A stretch of 64,000 nucleotides of DNA, from positions 1,302,001-1,366,000 of the forward strand of contig CP091737.1 of NCBI GenBank assembly GCA_022010055.1, in the 5' to 3' direction. A model generated the notes under the pieces. The model was not told where the DNA came from, searched no databases, and saw nothing but the letters and a program-made list of their open reading frames with translations. This stretch comes from Treponema sp. (GTDB taxonomy: Bacteria; Spirochaetota; Spirochaetia; Treponematales; Treponemataceae). Below, piece by piece: positions 27,541 to 38,703 of the stretch; the first letter of the stretch is position 1; each line of letters opens with the position of its first letter. The translations under genes were made by a program, and so were the position numbers.

Positions 27541-29496
27541 TTATATACTGTTTCCAGCTTCGGAATAAACACCCAGAAGGCGAACTTCTTCCGCGGATTT
27601 TTTCAATTCAGCCATAAAATCCTGAACAGATTCTTCATTTTGCAAAATTTCTTCTTTTATTTCAATATCGGCATAGAACCAGTAATGCCACGGCTGCCCC
27701 ACAATCGGGCGGCTTTCAAGGCGCGTAAGGTTCAAGTCGTGTTTCTGAAAAATCCCAAGAACCTTATACAGAGCGCCGGTTTCATTCGGTGTGCAGAAAA
27801 CGAACGAAGCGACATTCGGAACTTTTCCGTTCGCCTTGATTTTTCTGTCAATGTGATTCGCCGCAATCACAACAAATCTTGTATAGTCCCGGGGATCATC
27901 CTGAATGTCCTCGCAAAGAATTTCAAGGTTATAATACTTTGCCGTTATTGAACTTGCAATCGCCGCGCAGTCATTCGTGCCGGACTCGGAAACCATTTTG
28001 GCCGCATTCGCAGTTGAAGAGGCAGTAATTTTTTCCCATTTCCTGCTTTCAATCAATTTTGAACACTGCGCAAATCCCTGTGGATGAGAATACACGCGCT
28101 TTATTGAATCTATTTCCGTTCCTTTTCTGGCTAAAAGCGCATGCTGAATGCGCAGGTGCAATGCTCCGACAATGGAAACGTCCTCAAAAGAAACAAGGTT
28201 GTCATAATTGTCATAAACCGAACCGCCCAGGGAATTTTCTATCGGAATCATTCCGTAATCCGCCTGACCGTTCACAACAGCCTTAAAAACTTCCCGGAAC
28301 GAAGGCAGAGGCATCGCGTCAGTCGCGCCGTCAAAATACCGTTCCACAGCCTGTTCTGCATAAGTTCCACGTATTCCGTTGTAGGCGCAGACAAGCCTTT
28401 CTTTTTTCAAAGTCTTATTTTTGCCGCAGGAAAAATAGTTTTCAGAACCATCATTTCCCCGTATATGAACGACGGATTTTTCAATCACCGGAGAAAACGC
28501 TTCTATATCGTGCATCAACTTGTCAAACATAGAAGGAAGCAGAGCCTGCTGTCCATCGCTGAAGGCTTTTTCAGGATTGTCGTGAACTTCCACGCTGATT
28601 CCGTCCGCACCGGAAGCAACCGCCGCAAGCGCCATCGGAGCAATCTTGTCGCATATTCCCACGGCATTCGCAGGGTCTACGATAATCGGAAGGTGAGTCA
28701 TTCCGCGCAGCACAGGAACGGCAGAAAGATCCAGAGTATTTCTTGTGTCCTTTTCATAAGTCCTTATTCCGCACTCGCATAAAATCACATCAGAAGAACC
28801 TTCTGAAAGAAGATATTCCGCCGACATAAGCAGTTCTTCCAAGGAAGCGCATTTTCCGCGTTCCAGAATCACAGGAAGCTTTGATTTTCCGGCAGACTTA
28901 AGCAGGTCGTAATTCTGCATATTCACAGAACCGATAAGAAGGCAGTCGACACCGTGCTTTTTCATTATCTTTATCTGTCCGGCAGACATTATTTCAGAAA
29001 CAACAGGCAGTCCGAATTTTTCTCCGGCGGATTTTAAGATTTTCACACCTTCCTCGGCAAGACCTTGAAAAGCATACGGACTTGTACGCGGCTTGAACGT
29101 TCCGCCCTTTAAAATACAAGCCCCGCTCTGCTGGACAGATTCTGCAATCGCAAACATCCGCTCCGGACTTTCGACCATCGAAGGCCCTGCGACGGCAACA
29201 ATCCGTTGTCCGCCAATCCGAATCTTCTGTCCGCGGTTGCTGTTCAGCTCAACAACAGTATTTTCCGGCTTGAATTCGCGGCTCGCCAGCTTATACGGCT
29301 TAGAAATCGGAATAACCTTTTCAACACCGGGAAGAAGGCTTACATCTTCCGGCGCGATAACAAGCCGACCGACAGCCGCAATGATTGATTGTTCTTCGCC
29401 ATCAACTTCATTTATTTTAAAATCTTTTCCGCACAAAAACGACTTTATGCGTTTTTTATCTTCGTCTGAAATATCGTGCCTAAGAACAATAACCAC
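27541..29496 (-). CDS. DAHP-synthase-like domain fused to prephenate dehydratase (pheA-type)
   Basis: 651 residues, intact. 1-70: ferredoxin-like regulatory domain as in type I-beta DAHP synthases. 76-340: DAHP-synthase fold (AVAGPSMVES, LKGGTFKPRTSPYAFQG, NTLDLSAVPVL, ISVEVH, SDG). 366-545: prephenate dehydratase with IPIENSLGGSV and the catalytic TRF (539-541). 560-645: ACT domain with GALYKVL and ESRP for Phe sensing. In the DAHPS part, residues needed for catalysis are changed: GPC to GPS (106), GARN to GSVN (V191), LKRG to LERG (E212), CERG to CECG (C242), DPSH to DPAN (N277). KPRT, EVH and SDG remain. I infer a non-catalytic DAHPS-like module joined to an active dehydratase making phenylpyruvate. 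Confidence 0.88.
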   Translation of the reverse strand: MVIVLRHDISDEDKKRIKSFLCGKDFKINEVDGEEQSIIAAVGRLVIAPEDVSLLPGVEKVIPISKPYKLASREFKPENTVVELNSNRGQKIRIGGQRIVAVAGPSMVESPERMFAIAESVQQSGACILKGGTFKPRTSPYAFQGLAEEGVKILKSAGEKFGLPVVSEIMSAGQIKIMKKHGVDCLLIGSVNMQNYDLLKSAGKSKLPVILERGKCASLEELLMSAEYLLSEGSSDVILCECGIRTYEKDTRNTLDLSAVPVLRGMTHLPIIVDPANAVGICDKIAPMALAAVASGADGISVEVHDNPEKAFSDGQQALLPSMFDKLMHDIEAFSPVIEKSVVHIRGNDGSENYFSCGKNKTLKKERLVCAYNGIRGTYAEQAVERYFDGATDAMPLPSFREVFKAVVNGQADYGMIPIENSLGGSVYDNYDNLVSFEDVSIVGALHLRIQHALLARKGTEIDSIKRVYSHPQGFAQCSKLIESRKWEKITASSTANAAKMVSESGTNDCAAIASSITAKYYNLEILCEDIQDDPRDYTRFVVIAANHIDRKIKANGKVPNVASFVFCTPNETGALYKVLGIFQKHDLNLTRLESRPIVGQPWHYWFYADIEIKEEILQNEESVQDFMAELKKSAEEVRLLGVYSEAGNSI

Positions 29497-29516
29497 AGCA
29501 AGCCTCTGAAAAAAAA

Positions 29517-32019
29517 TTATTCTTCGCTAGACAGATTGAAAGAAACAGTGCGCATAATATCGCCAAAGACACCTGCGGCAGTTACGCCGGCGCCGGCGCC
29601 GTATCCGCGCACAGTAAGCGGAATCGGCCTATATCGTTCTGTATAGAAAACAAAGGCATTTTCGCCGCCCTTTACGCTGTACAAAGGATTATCCGGTCCA
29701 ACCTCCATCATTCCAACGGAAACTTTTCCGTCTTTTATGGTCGCGCCCATTCGCAGAACCTTGTTTTCTTTTTTCAGGCTTGCAATTTTTTCCGCAAAAT
29801 ATCCGTCAACTTCCGGAAGTTTTTTCAAAAATTCATCAACTGTTCCAGAAGGGTCAAAAGAATCCGGGAAAACCTTGTACATTGTAATATCTTCAAGCTC
29901 AATCTCATAGCCAGATTCACGCGCAATAATAAGTCCCTTTCTTGCAACATCCATTCCGTTCAAGTCATCGCGCGGATCAGGCTCGGTGTAACGCAGTTCC
30001 TTGGCTTCCATAACAGCCTTGCTGAACGGAACTCCTTCGTCAAGTTTTCCAAAAATGTAAGAAAGAGAACCGGACATAATTCCGTTAAAACTTTCAAGCT
30101 TGTCGCCTGACTTATAAAGATTCTGCAATGTATCAATAATCGGAAGTCCTGCTCCTACGTTTGTTTCGTACAAGAAACGGCGGTGCCGCTTGTTAGCGAC
30201 TTTTCGCAAATCCTTGTAGAACTGCATATTCATAGAGTTTGCGCGCTTGTTCGGAGTGGCAATGGACATTCCTGCGTCAAGAATATCAAGATAGCGTTCC
30301 GGCAAATCATAAGAAGCCGTGCAGTCGACAAAAACAGGATTCAAAGGTTTTGTTTCCTTTACGAATTTTATAATATCATCAACATTTGAAGGTCCGAACT
30401 TATACATTGGATTTTTCATGTCATTGCGCCAGTCAGAAAGATCAAGTCCGTTCTCGTTCAGGTTCATTCCGTCAATTGTTGTGATTGCAATGACTTTTAT
30501 GTCGATTTTCTGCTTCAAAAGTTTTTCGTGCTGCTGATAAATCTGGTCAATCATTGTACCGCCGATAGTTCCTGCGCCAAACGCAAAAACTTCTATTGTC
30601 TGGCAAGTGTTGAAGAAGAACTGATGAACCGCCTTTACAGCCTTGTCCGCAAATTTTCCGTTTATTACCGCAGAAATGCAGCGTTCAGAAGAACCTTGAG
30701 CCAAAGCCTTGATGTTTATGTCCTGCGAGGCAAGCGCATTTGTAAAGTTCGAGGCAACTCCGCGGTTGCGAATCATTCCGTCTCCAACAACGGAAATAAT
30801 TGAACATTCAGTTTTCACGCCGATTTCGTCAATTATTTTTTCGCGGATTTCAAGCTCAAATTCCCTTGAAAGCGCATCCCGGACTGTATCAGCCTCAGAA
30901 TCGCGGACGCAGAAAGAAATTGTATATTCAGAAGAAGACTGTGTAATAAGAAGAATTGAAATTCCAGCCGCAGAAACAGTATTGAAGATTCTTCCAGCCA
31001 TTCCAGAACGGCCGCGCATTCCCGAACCGCTCACAGAAATCATTGAAACTTTTTTTAGCGCGGAAATACCGCAGATAGAAGATTTTGTGCGGCTTTCAAA
31101 AGGACCTTTTCCAATTCTTGTTCCGCGCGCGGCAGGATTTAGACTGTTCAGGCTCCACGCCTCAATGCCTTTTGCCTGAAGCGGCGCCAGCGTCTTTGGA
31201 TGAAGAACCTTTGAGCCGAAGAAAGAAAGCTCCATCGCCTCCTCATAAGACATATCGTCAACAAGAATCGCATCGTGGACAACGCGCGGATCCGCGGTGA
31301 ACACACCGTCAACGTCAGTCCAGAATTCAACGCGCTTAACGCCAAGGGACGCTCCAAGAATCGCGGCGGAAATCAGAGCCGTTTCTTCCAAGAAGTCCCA
31401 TTACAGGAGCTGAACCGGTTCCCTTTGTCCAAGAGCACACAAATCCAGGAAAAAGCAAAATCCGGGTCTGGCTTTTGTTTTCACCATCGCGGTAAGGAAT
31501 GCAAGCCTCGGAAGTTTTTACATAATCAGCCTCGCCTTCCTTTTGATTTCCTGTTGTATAGATAAATTTTCTTGAGTCAAGGAAAATAACACTCTGTTTT
31601 TTCGCGCGGAGAACCGCCTCCATAATAGGAGCGGAAAGAAGCTCGCCCATTCCCATAATACGGCAGTAAACCGTGTCAGGACATTCCGCAAAAGATGCTA
31701 CGCCGGCAAGAAGTTTTTCAAGCTCCTCAAAACGCGGCTCAATAAACTGCATCACTTTTTCCGCATCGAAACCTTCGCATTTTGACTGAAGCTCAAGACA
31801 AATTTCACTGTGAGTTTTTTTAAGGTCTGACACAAAAGTGCCCGTGGTGCCCGTTACACTTGAATCAATCGCAGCCTGAAGAGTATTAGAAACCCCGGCA
31901 ACAGCAGAAACAATAACGCTAAGTCTGTCTTCCTTTGCACGTTCTGTAATAATTTCCGCAGAAGCAAGGATGCGGCCCGCATTACCCATTGAAGTACCGC
32001 CAAATTTTAATGTAAGCAT
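29517..32019 (-). CDS. thrA: Bifunctional aspartate kinase / homoserine dehydrogenase (one frame break)
   Basis: First and third steps of threonine/methionine synthesis. N-terminal kinase: MLTLKFGGTSMGNAGRI, then GLLGRNGSDFSAAILGASL and DVDGVFTADPR. Two ACT modules follow (MISVSGSGMRGRSGMAGRIF and ISVVGDGMIRNRGVASNF). The dehydrogenase begins EVFAFGAGTIGGTMIDQI, with TANKRAN-like ATPNKRAN, NVGAGLPIIDTLQNL, GIMSGSLSYIFG, TEPDPRDDLNGMDVARKG and GAGAGVTAAGVFGDI. The break near 31373 is a lost dinucleotide in TCTC. About 835 residues, normal for ThrA. It directly precedes the DAHPS-like/PDT fusion (20-base gap), probably one operon. Confidence 0.94.
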
Positions 32020-32105
32020 AGAAACACCATTCCTTAAATAATCGATTTATACATTATTCTATATAATTGACACATAAATTACAATTAGCAAAAAATCATT
32101 CAAAA

Positions 32106-32141
32106 TGTCAAATTGACAGTATAAGCCTAGAGTGTTAAAAT
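32106..32141 (+). promoter_or_regulatory. Sigma-70-type promoter for the foldase gene with palindromic -35
   Basis: TTGACA (32113-32118), 17 bases, TAAAAT (32136-32141) is a near-consensus promoter facing right. The -35 hexamer is half of a perfect palindrome TGTCAA-A-TTGACA (32106-32118), whose other half is a -35 hexamer facing thrA. The -10 for the leftward side is weak. Confidence 0.65.
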
Positions 32142-32189
32142 GTTTCCTACTATAATATTTATTCTCAAATCAGTTTTAAGGATTTAAAA

Positions 32190-33667
32190 ATGAAAAGAAG
32201 TGTTTACACAATCGGCTCTCTCATCATTTTGTTGATTGCAGCATTTATCTTTGTTCTTGTACCTATTTTTCAGGGAGGCAAGACAGGAAACAGGCTTCCG
32301 GTTTTTGGAAAATACGATGGAACAGAAATCAGATACGAGCAAAATTCAGATTTTTACAATTACGTTGCCCAGTATGCCGACTATTTTAAAAATCAAGGCA
32401 TTGAAATAAAAGATTCAAATCAGATTTATCTGTTCAACTATGCTTTTAATGCGACAGTAACAGAGCTTGCATACAAAAAAGCTGTTGCAAAATCTGGATA
32501 CAAAGTTCCGGAAACAGCAATAAACCGCGCTATAAAACCGTATTTCGCAGACGAAACCGGAAACTTCTCGCAGAAATTTTACAATACTTCATTAAACAGC
32601 AATCCAGACCGCATCTCTTCGCTAAGAAAACAAATCGCATCAACCCTTACAACAAGCAGATATGCGGAAGATTCATTCGGCGGACAGACAGCGCTTGGAG
32701 ACAAAACTCTCTACGGTCTTAAGAATTCTGCCGCGGAAGCAGATTTATCCACAAGATGGGAAACGGACAGCGTTCATTCAACATGGCGGTTTTCAATATG
32801 TCCGACTATCCTGACTCTGAAAAAGTCGCATTCGGAAAGGCTAATTCCCAGAAATTCGTTAAATACGATTTTTCTGTAATCACAGTTTCTGACAAGGCAA
32901 AAGCGGCCTCGCTGCTTAAAAGGATAAATGAAAATGCAATCACTTTTGAAGATGCCGTAAGCGAATCCCAGAAAATCTATTCAAACGACAGCGGAAAAAT
33001 AAACAGCAAATATCATTACCAGATTGAAAAATTCCTTAAGCAGGCTGAGGACATGGAAAAACTTGCCGCCCTTGAAGAAGGAGCGGTAAGCGAACCTGTT
33101 CAGACTTCGGTAGGATATTCAATATTCAAGGCAAACTCGGCAAAAACAGAGCCTGATTTTTCAAGCGGCGAAACTGTAAGAACCGTATACAATTACCTGA
33201 CCGCGAACGAATTCAGCCACATCGAAAATTATTACTCTGAAACCGCCAAGGCGTTCTCTTCAGTTGCAAAGACACGCGGATTCAACGCGGCGATAAACCA
33301 GTACGGCGCAAAAAAAGTTTCTGTGCCGGCATTCGCACTGAACTACGGCGGACTTTCTGTAATGTCAAAGCTGAACACATCTCTTGACGGACTTTCAAAC
33401 GCAGACACAAACAAAAAATTCCTTAGCACAGTTTTCGCGCTTAAAGACGGGGAGCTTTCTGAACCTGTAACAAACGGAAACAGTGTTCTTGTCCTGCAGC
33501 TTGCAAAGAGCAATATTGCGGCGGAAGAACCTATTCCGGCGGAAGCGCTTAACGATGAACTTACAAATTACGATATTTCATCTGCACAGGCAGCATTGAT
33601 TTCAAGCCCTAAACTTGAAAACAATGTTGATACAGTGTTCTACAAATATTTTATGCCAAATAACTAA
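32190..33667 (+). CDS. Periplasmic foldase, SurA/PpiD-like peptidyl-prolyl isomerase (one frame break)
   Basis: ~492 residues. An N-terminal membrane anchor (IGSLIILLIAAFIFVLVPIF) places it in the periplasm. Next is a SurA_N-like helical chaperone segment (FNYAFNATVTELAYKKAVAKSGYKVPETAINRAI). A lost base near 32745 breaks the frame; repaired it gives HKMGNGQRSFNMAVFNMSDYP. The C-terminal part has a PpiC-like core (AKAASLLKRINENAITFEDAVSE, EEGAVSEPVQTSVGYSIFK). RBS AAGGA precedes ATG. The isomerase active site is not obviously complete, so chaperone-only function is possible. Confidence 0.75.
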
Positions 33668-33677
33668 CGGAGACTTC

Positions 33678-35306
33678 TTGCCTTTAGAATTTGAAAGCAA
33701 GCCCTGCCTGGTAAAAACAGAGCGGGGCTTTTCTGTTGCATACAGGAACCATTTTCTTTACTCAAAGTACAATCCGGCGCGGAACATCCTTTCCATAATT
33801 GAAAAAACAGAGGTTCTTCCCGGCTCAATAATCTTGTGCTTTTCGCCGGTTTTAAACTACGGACTTAAAGAACTTTCTGAAAAACTTCCGGAAGATACCC
33901 TTATGCTGGGGATTGAAGCAGATGCGGAACTTTACAGGCTCGCAAAATCTGAATCAGAAAATCTTGAATGCGCAAAAAACAGCACCTACACTCTTATTCC
34001 GCCGGAAGAAATTTATTCGCTTCCAGAAAAAATTCAAAAAATGTGCGGCTCCGGAAAATTCCGCCGTGTTCTGTCCATTGAATTTTCAGGCGGCTTTTCG
34101 CTTAATCAGGAATTTTACATCCAGCTTTTTGAGGCGTGCAGGAATTCTGTAAGCCAGTTCTGGAAAAACCACATAACACTTGTAAAGTTCGGAAAAAAAT
34201 ATTGCGCAAACCTTATTAAAAACCTAAGGCTTATTCCGTACGGCATAAAAAAAATAGAAACGTCAAAACCGGTTATTGTCGCAGGAGCGGGCGAAAGCGC
34301 GGTAGAAACCCTGAAATCAATAAAAAACAGACGAAGTGATTTTTTTATAATCGCAGTTGACGCCGCGTTAAAAACACTGAAGGCTTTAAAAATACGTCCA
34401 GATGCGGCAGTCTGCGAGGAATCCCAGGCTGTAATCGCAAAGGCTTTTACCGGATGCAAAAAAGATTTTGACTTTCTTTTTGCAAGCACAACCGCCGCAG
34501 CCGCCGTAACAAGAATTTCGCCGGAAAAGAACATCTTCTACACTCCGCTTTTTGCGGACACAGGATTTTTAAAAGAACTCAAAAAGCAGAAAATTTTAAA
34601 TTCTTTTCAGCCTCCTTTAGGCTCTGTAGGATTAAGCGCAACGCTGATTGCATTGAACATAAGAAAAAATGATGACATTCCGGTTTTTGTAACAGGACTG
34701 GATTTTTCGTATTCAGAAGGAAAAACCCACGCAAACAGCTCGTTCCACGATAACGCGCGCCGCTCTTCTTCCTCAAAGATTAAAAGTTTTGAAAATTTTT
34801 CCGCCGCTTTTGGAAACGACAGCATAAAAATCCGCGGAAAGGACGGAAAACCCGCAATAACCACAACAGCGCTTTCCGGGTACGCAGAACTGTTCAAATA
34901 TAAATTTCATGGGGCAAAAAATCTGTTCGACGCCGGAAAAACCGGAATAAACCTTGGACTTGAACAGAATGAACCGGAAAAATATGCAGCAACCACTGAA
35001 CAAGGCATAACGCCGGAAGAAGAAATTTCCAGCGAAAAGAACGATAAAAACCTCGGCACAGAAATAAAAAACTGGCTTAAAAATGAAAAAAACGCACTGA
35101 ACGAACTGAAAAACATCTTCACCGGAAAAACGCGGCTTGCCGGAAATGAACAAAAGGAACGAATCAAGGAGCTTTTACAGAACCGCGAATATCTTTTTCT
35201 CCATTTTCCAGACAGCCACAAACTGGATTTTTCCCAGAGTTTTTTAAATAGAATCCGGACAGAAACAGATTATTTTTTAAAAATCATTGATCCTCAGATT
35301 CTTTAA
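33678..35306 (+). CDS. MAF_flag10 / DUF115 family protein (flagellin glycosylation)
   Basis: Start is a TTG at 33678, eight bases after ACGGAG, giving (M)PLEFESKPCLVKTERGF; the in-frame ATG upstream lies inside the previous gene. The ~542-residue protein has the DUF115 core: KPVIVAGAGESAVETLKSI, FFIIAVDAALKTLKALKIRPDAAVCEE, FPPLGSVGLSATLIAL-like PPLGSVGLSATLIAL and FVTGLDFSYSEGKTHA. Members (motility-associated factors) transfer nonulosonic acids to flagellins. Ten bases behind the foldase gene; its 3' end overlaps the convergent lepA by 23 bp. Confidence 0.82.
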   Translation: MPLEFESKPCLVKTERGFSVAYRNHFLYSKYNPARNILSIIEKTEVLPGSIILCFSPVLNYGLKELSEKLPEDTLMLGIEADAELYRLAKSESENLECAKNSTYTLIPPEEIYSLPEKIQKMCGSGKFRRVLSIEFSGGFSLNQEFYIQLFEACRNSVSQFWKNHITLVKFGKKYCANLIKNLRLIPYGIKKIETSKPVIVAGAGESAVETLKSIKNRRSDFFIIAVDAALKTLKALKIRPDAAVCEESQAVIAKAFTGCKKDFDFLFASTTAAAAVTRISPEKNIFYTPLFADTGFLKELKKQKILNSFQPPLGSVGLSATLIALNIRKNDDIPVFVTGLDFSYSEGKTHANSSFHDNARRSSSSKIKSFENFSAAFGNDSIKIRGKDGKPAITTTALSGYAELFKYKFHGAKNLFDAGKTGINLGLEQNEPEKYAATTEQGITPEEEISSEKNDKNLGTEIKNWLKNEKNALNELKNIFTGKTRLAGNEQKERIKELLQNREYLFLHFPDSHKLDFSQSFLNRIRTETDYFLKIIDPQIL

Positions 35307-37080
35307 GAACAGCAAGGAATGCGCTCTGCGGAAGCTCAACATCGCCGAACATCTTCATCCGCTTTTTACCTTCCTTCTGCTTTTCAAGAAGCTTTCGCTT
35401 TCTTGTAATATCACCGCCGTAACATTTTGCAAGGACATCCTTTCTGTATGCGCTTACAGTTTCCCGCGCAATAATCTGACCGCCGATCGCACCCTGAATA
35501 GCAACCTTAAACTGCTGATGGCTTATTTCTTTTTCAGGCGCTCGCAAACTTTTCTGGCCCTTTCAGCGGCGCTAGGCTTATAACACAAAAAGGAAAGCGC
35601 ATCCACCGGCTTTGAATTCAGCAGCATATCAACTTTTGCAAGCTCCGTAGGCCTGTAACCAATAACTTCGTAATCAAAGGAAGCATATCCGCGGCTAAAA
35701 CTTTTCAGCTTGTCATAAAAATCAAAAAGAACTTCAGAAAGAGGCATTTCGTACGTAAGCTCAACGCGCTTTTCGTCAAGATACTGCATATTTGTCTGCT
35801 CACCGCGCTTCATCTTGCAAAGCTCCATAAGAGAGCCAAGATACGTAGCAGGAGTAATAATGCTCGCCTTGATGTACGGTTCTTCCGCAGACTGAATTCT
35901 TCCCTGCGGATATTCGCTCGGATTGTCAATAAATTTCCTCGCCGTTTGTAAGCGTTACCCTGTAGCGCACAGATGGAGCGGTGAAAATAATCGCCTGGTC
36001 GTAGTCGCGCTCAAGGCGCTCCTGAATAATCTCAAGATGAAGAAGCCCCAGAAATCCGCAGCGGAATCCATTTCCCAAGGCAAGGGAATTGTCCTTTCGT
36101 AAATAAGGCTTGCGTCGTTCAGCTTAAGTTTTTCAATGCTTCCCTTAAGCTCCTCGTAGTCGTTTGAATCCATAGGATAAATTGAAGAATAAACAACCGG
36201 TTTTACTTCCTTAAATCCGGCAAGCGGAGCAGATGCAGGATTCACCGAACCAGTAATTGTATCTCCCACGCTGATATCAGAAACCGTCTTGATTCCTGAA
36301 ATAATATAACCGACGTCGCCGGCCTCCAGTTTTCCAGTAGGTTCGTAATCAACTTTAAAAATGCCGCACTGCTCTACTTGTATTCAAGCCCGGTGTTCAT
36401 CATTTTTATTACATCGCCGGTCTTTAGCGTGCCTTCCTTTACGCGCACATGAACTACAACGCCGCGATAAACATCGTAATGGCAGTCAAAAATCAGAGCC
36501 TGAAGCGGCGCGGACGGATCTCCCTGCGGCGCAGGAAAATATTTTACAATCGCCTCAAGAAGCCCGTCAATTCCTTCGCCGGTCTTTGCAGAAACCAGCT
36601 GGGTCTGCCCGTCGTCAAGGCCAAGCTCTTTGGAAATCTGCTCATGGCAGGCAGGAATGTCCGCGCTAGGAAGATCAATTTTATTTATAACTGGAACAAT
36701 CGCAAGGTCATGCTCCAGCGCCATATACATATTTGAAACAGTCTGGCTTTCAACCCCCTGGCTGGCATCAATCAAAAGAAGAGCGCCCTCGCAGGAAGCA
36801 ATCGCCCGGGAAACCTCGTAAGAAAGTCAACGTGGCCCGGCGTATCTACAAAATTAAGCTCGTAATCATTGCCATCTTTTGCGTGGTAAGGAATGGTAAC
36901 AGCCTGGCTTTTTATTGTAATTCCACGCTCGCGCTCAATGTCCATATTGTCAAGAATCTGGTTGGTCATTTTTCTTTCGTCAATAATATTTGACTTCTGA
37001 ATAAGCCTGTCCGACAAAGTCGATTTTCCATGATCGATGTGCGCAACAATGCAGAAATTGCGCTTGTACTTCATTTCCAT
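35284..37080 (-). CDS. lepA: Elongation factor 4 LepA (five frame breaks)
   Basis: Ribosome back-translocating GTPase. Seen in order: NFCIVAHIDHGKSTLSDRL (G1), RERGITIKSQAV (G2), FVDTPGHVDFSYEVSRA (G3, after repairing TTT near 36830), PVINKIDLPSAD (G4), VSAKTGEGIDGLLEAI (G5), then RCGFLGLLHLEIIQERLERD, ITPATYLGSLMELCKMKRG, and the unique LepA C-terminal domain (AISHQQFKVAIQGAIGGQIIARE, RKRKLLEKQKEGKKRMK). Breaks lie near 36830, 36378, 36098, 35942 and 35525. Total ~599 residues, normal. Confidence 0.95.
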
Positions 37081-37091
37081 TTTAGTTCCTT

Positions 37092-38703
37092 TTAAAAATA
37101 ATAAGGGCTGTCCAATGCTGAACCAATCCTGAATGTTATATCAAGGTACCCTTTCTTCTTTTTTCTTGTATTCATTGTTATAGAAACAGCATCTTTATTT
37201 TCACTGAATTCCACATCCGTTATGGAAACCGGGTCAAGGACAGAAAAACCTGATTCATCCGCAAGGCTTCCCTTAAGCACATCCGAAATTGTAAAGCGTC
37301 TTGCTGAAGAAGCAGAAACCGGCTGAAGCTCCATTCCCAAAATAGGAACAAGCGCCGTAGAAAGCAAATCAGACCTGTAGATTTCATACCCGGCTGTTCC
37401 GGCCGTTCCTCAAGATAAAGATTCACGGAATTTTCCTCGTCATCCCTTGCGTAGGAAAATTTAACAATCGATTTTGCGCCGAAATTTCTTAGAACATCCT
37501 GCGCATTGTCTATCGAATAAATCCTGTTTCCGTCAATCGAAGTGATTATGTCGCCTTTCTGCAACCCCGCGCGAAAAGCGACGCCGCCCGGCATTACGTA
37601 TTGAATCTCAAGCCCGGCATTTTTACCGCCTTTCCGGTACGTGTGTCCGTAAGTTCCAATCCATACGTGGTTTCTTTTTCCGCCGTAAAACAAGAACGGA
37701 AGATCCTGGCGCAAATATTCAACAGGAATCGCAAAGTTCAGCCCCTGGTACTGCATTATTCCTGCAAAGACAACCGCCTGAACTTTCATCTGGCTGTCAA
37801 TCAGCGGACCGCCCGAATTCCCGGAATTAACGGCAGTATCAATCTGAAGGACATTTCCGGTCGTAAAAAGTTTACGGTCCACAGCAGAAACAATTCCCCC
37901 GGTCAAAGTTCCATGAAGCCCCAGCGGAGTTCCAATCGCGCTTACCCTGTCGCCAATCTGCAGCTCGCGGCTTGAACCAAGCTGCAAGACATACGGCGGA
38001 TCTATCTCCACCTTAAGAAGAGCCAGATCCAGCACGCTGTCGTACCCCACAACCTTCGCAGGAATCCTTGTGTCCTGGTCAGAAGCAAGCTTTATATAAA
38101 GCCGCGAATACCCTTCGTATTTAGGATCGACCATATCGCTTATAACATGATGATTTGTGATAAGGTAGCCGCGCCTGTCAATAAAGAATCCAGAGCCAAG
38201 AACCCTGTCCGCATAGCCGATTCCATTGTGAATCGCGATTCCCTGTCAACCCAGATTGTGACAGTCGCATCAATGCAGTTCTGAATACTCTGCGGAAGCA
38301 ACGATTTTTCCACCACAACGCCGGGAACATTGTAAATATATTCTGAATAAAGCTGCTTTTCAGAAACAGAAAGCTCTTTCAGCCTTTCGCAGCCGACTGT
38401 CTTAAGCGTACGATAAATTTGCCAGCTTTCAAAAAGTTTTTTTTCTTCAATGTATTTCTTCAGCTTTTCAAAAAGCAGGTCAGAATATTCAGCGCAAAGC
38501 CCGTCATTTTTAATAAGCAAAGAACGCCACAACGCAAGCTCGGGATTCTGCTCGCCGATTTTTCTTATCCGTTTTACCTCATTATTCAAAACATCTTCTT
38601 CGGTGTAATCCGGCATGGAAAACACGTCTTTAGGCTGAGTCAAAGTCGTACAGCCTGCAAGAAGAAACACAAAAACTACAGAAACACGTAAAAATCTATT
38701 CAT
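37092..38703 (-). CDS. HtrA/DegP-type serine protease lipoprotein with PDZ domain (two frame breaks)
   Basis: The start at 38703 (MNRFLRVSVVFVFLLAGC) gives a lipoprotein signal and overlaps the end of the TPR gene by eight bases. A ~150-residue helical region comes first, unlike E. coli DegP. The trypsin-like domain then has His in LITNHHVISD, Asp in SVLDLALLKVE and Ser in VNSGNSGGPLI. The PDZ domain follows (AFRAGLQKGDIITSIDGNRIYS). Breaks lie near 38247 and 37390; repaired, the tail reads PILGMELQPVSASSARRF. About 537 residues. Periplasmic quality control of misfolded proteins is the likely role. Confidence 0.88.

Noticed and set aside
29497..32190. Lysine or threonine-responsive riboswitch before thrA
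   Set aside because: The ~170 bp gap is AT-rich and split between two promoters; no multi-helix riboswitch core was recognised.
34115..34534. Long antisense reading frames inside the MAF-type gene (also around 41133-41759, 14892-15515)
   Set aside because: They are opposite strongly conserved genes, have no ribosome binding sites and no recognisable protein features.
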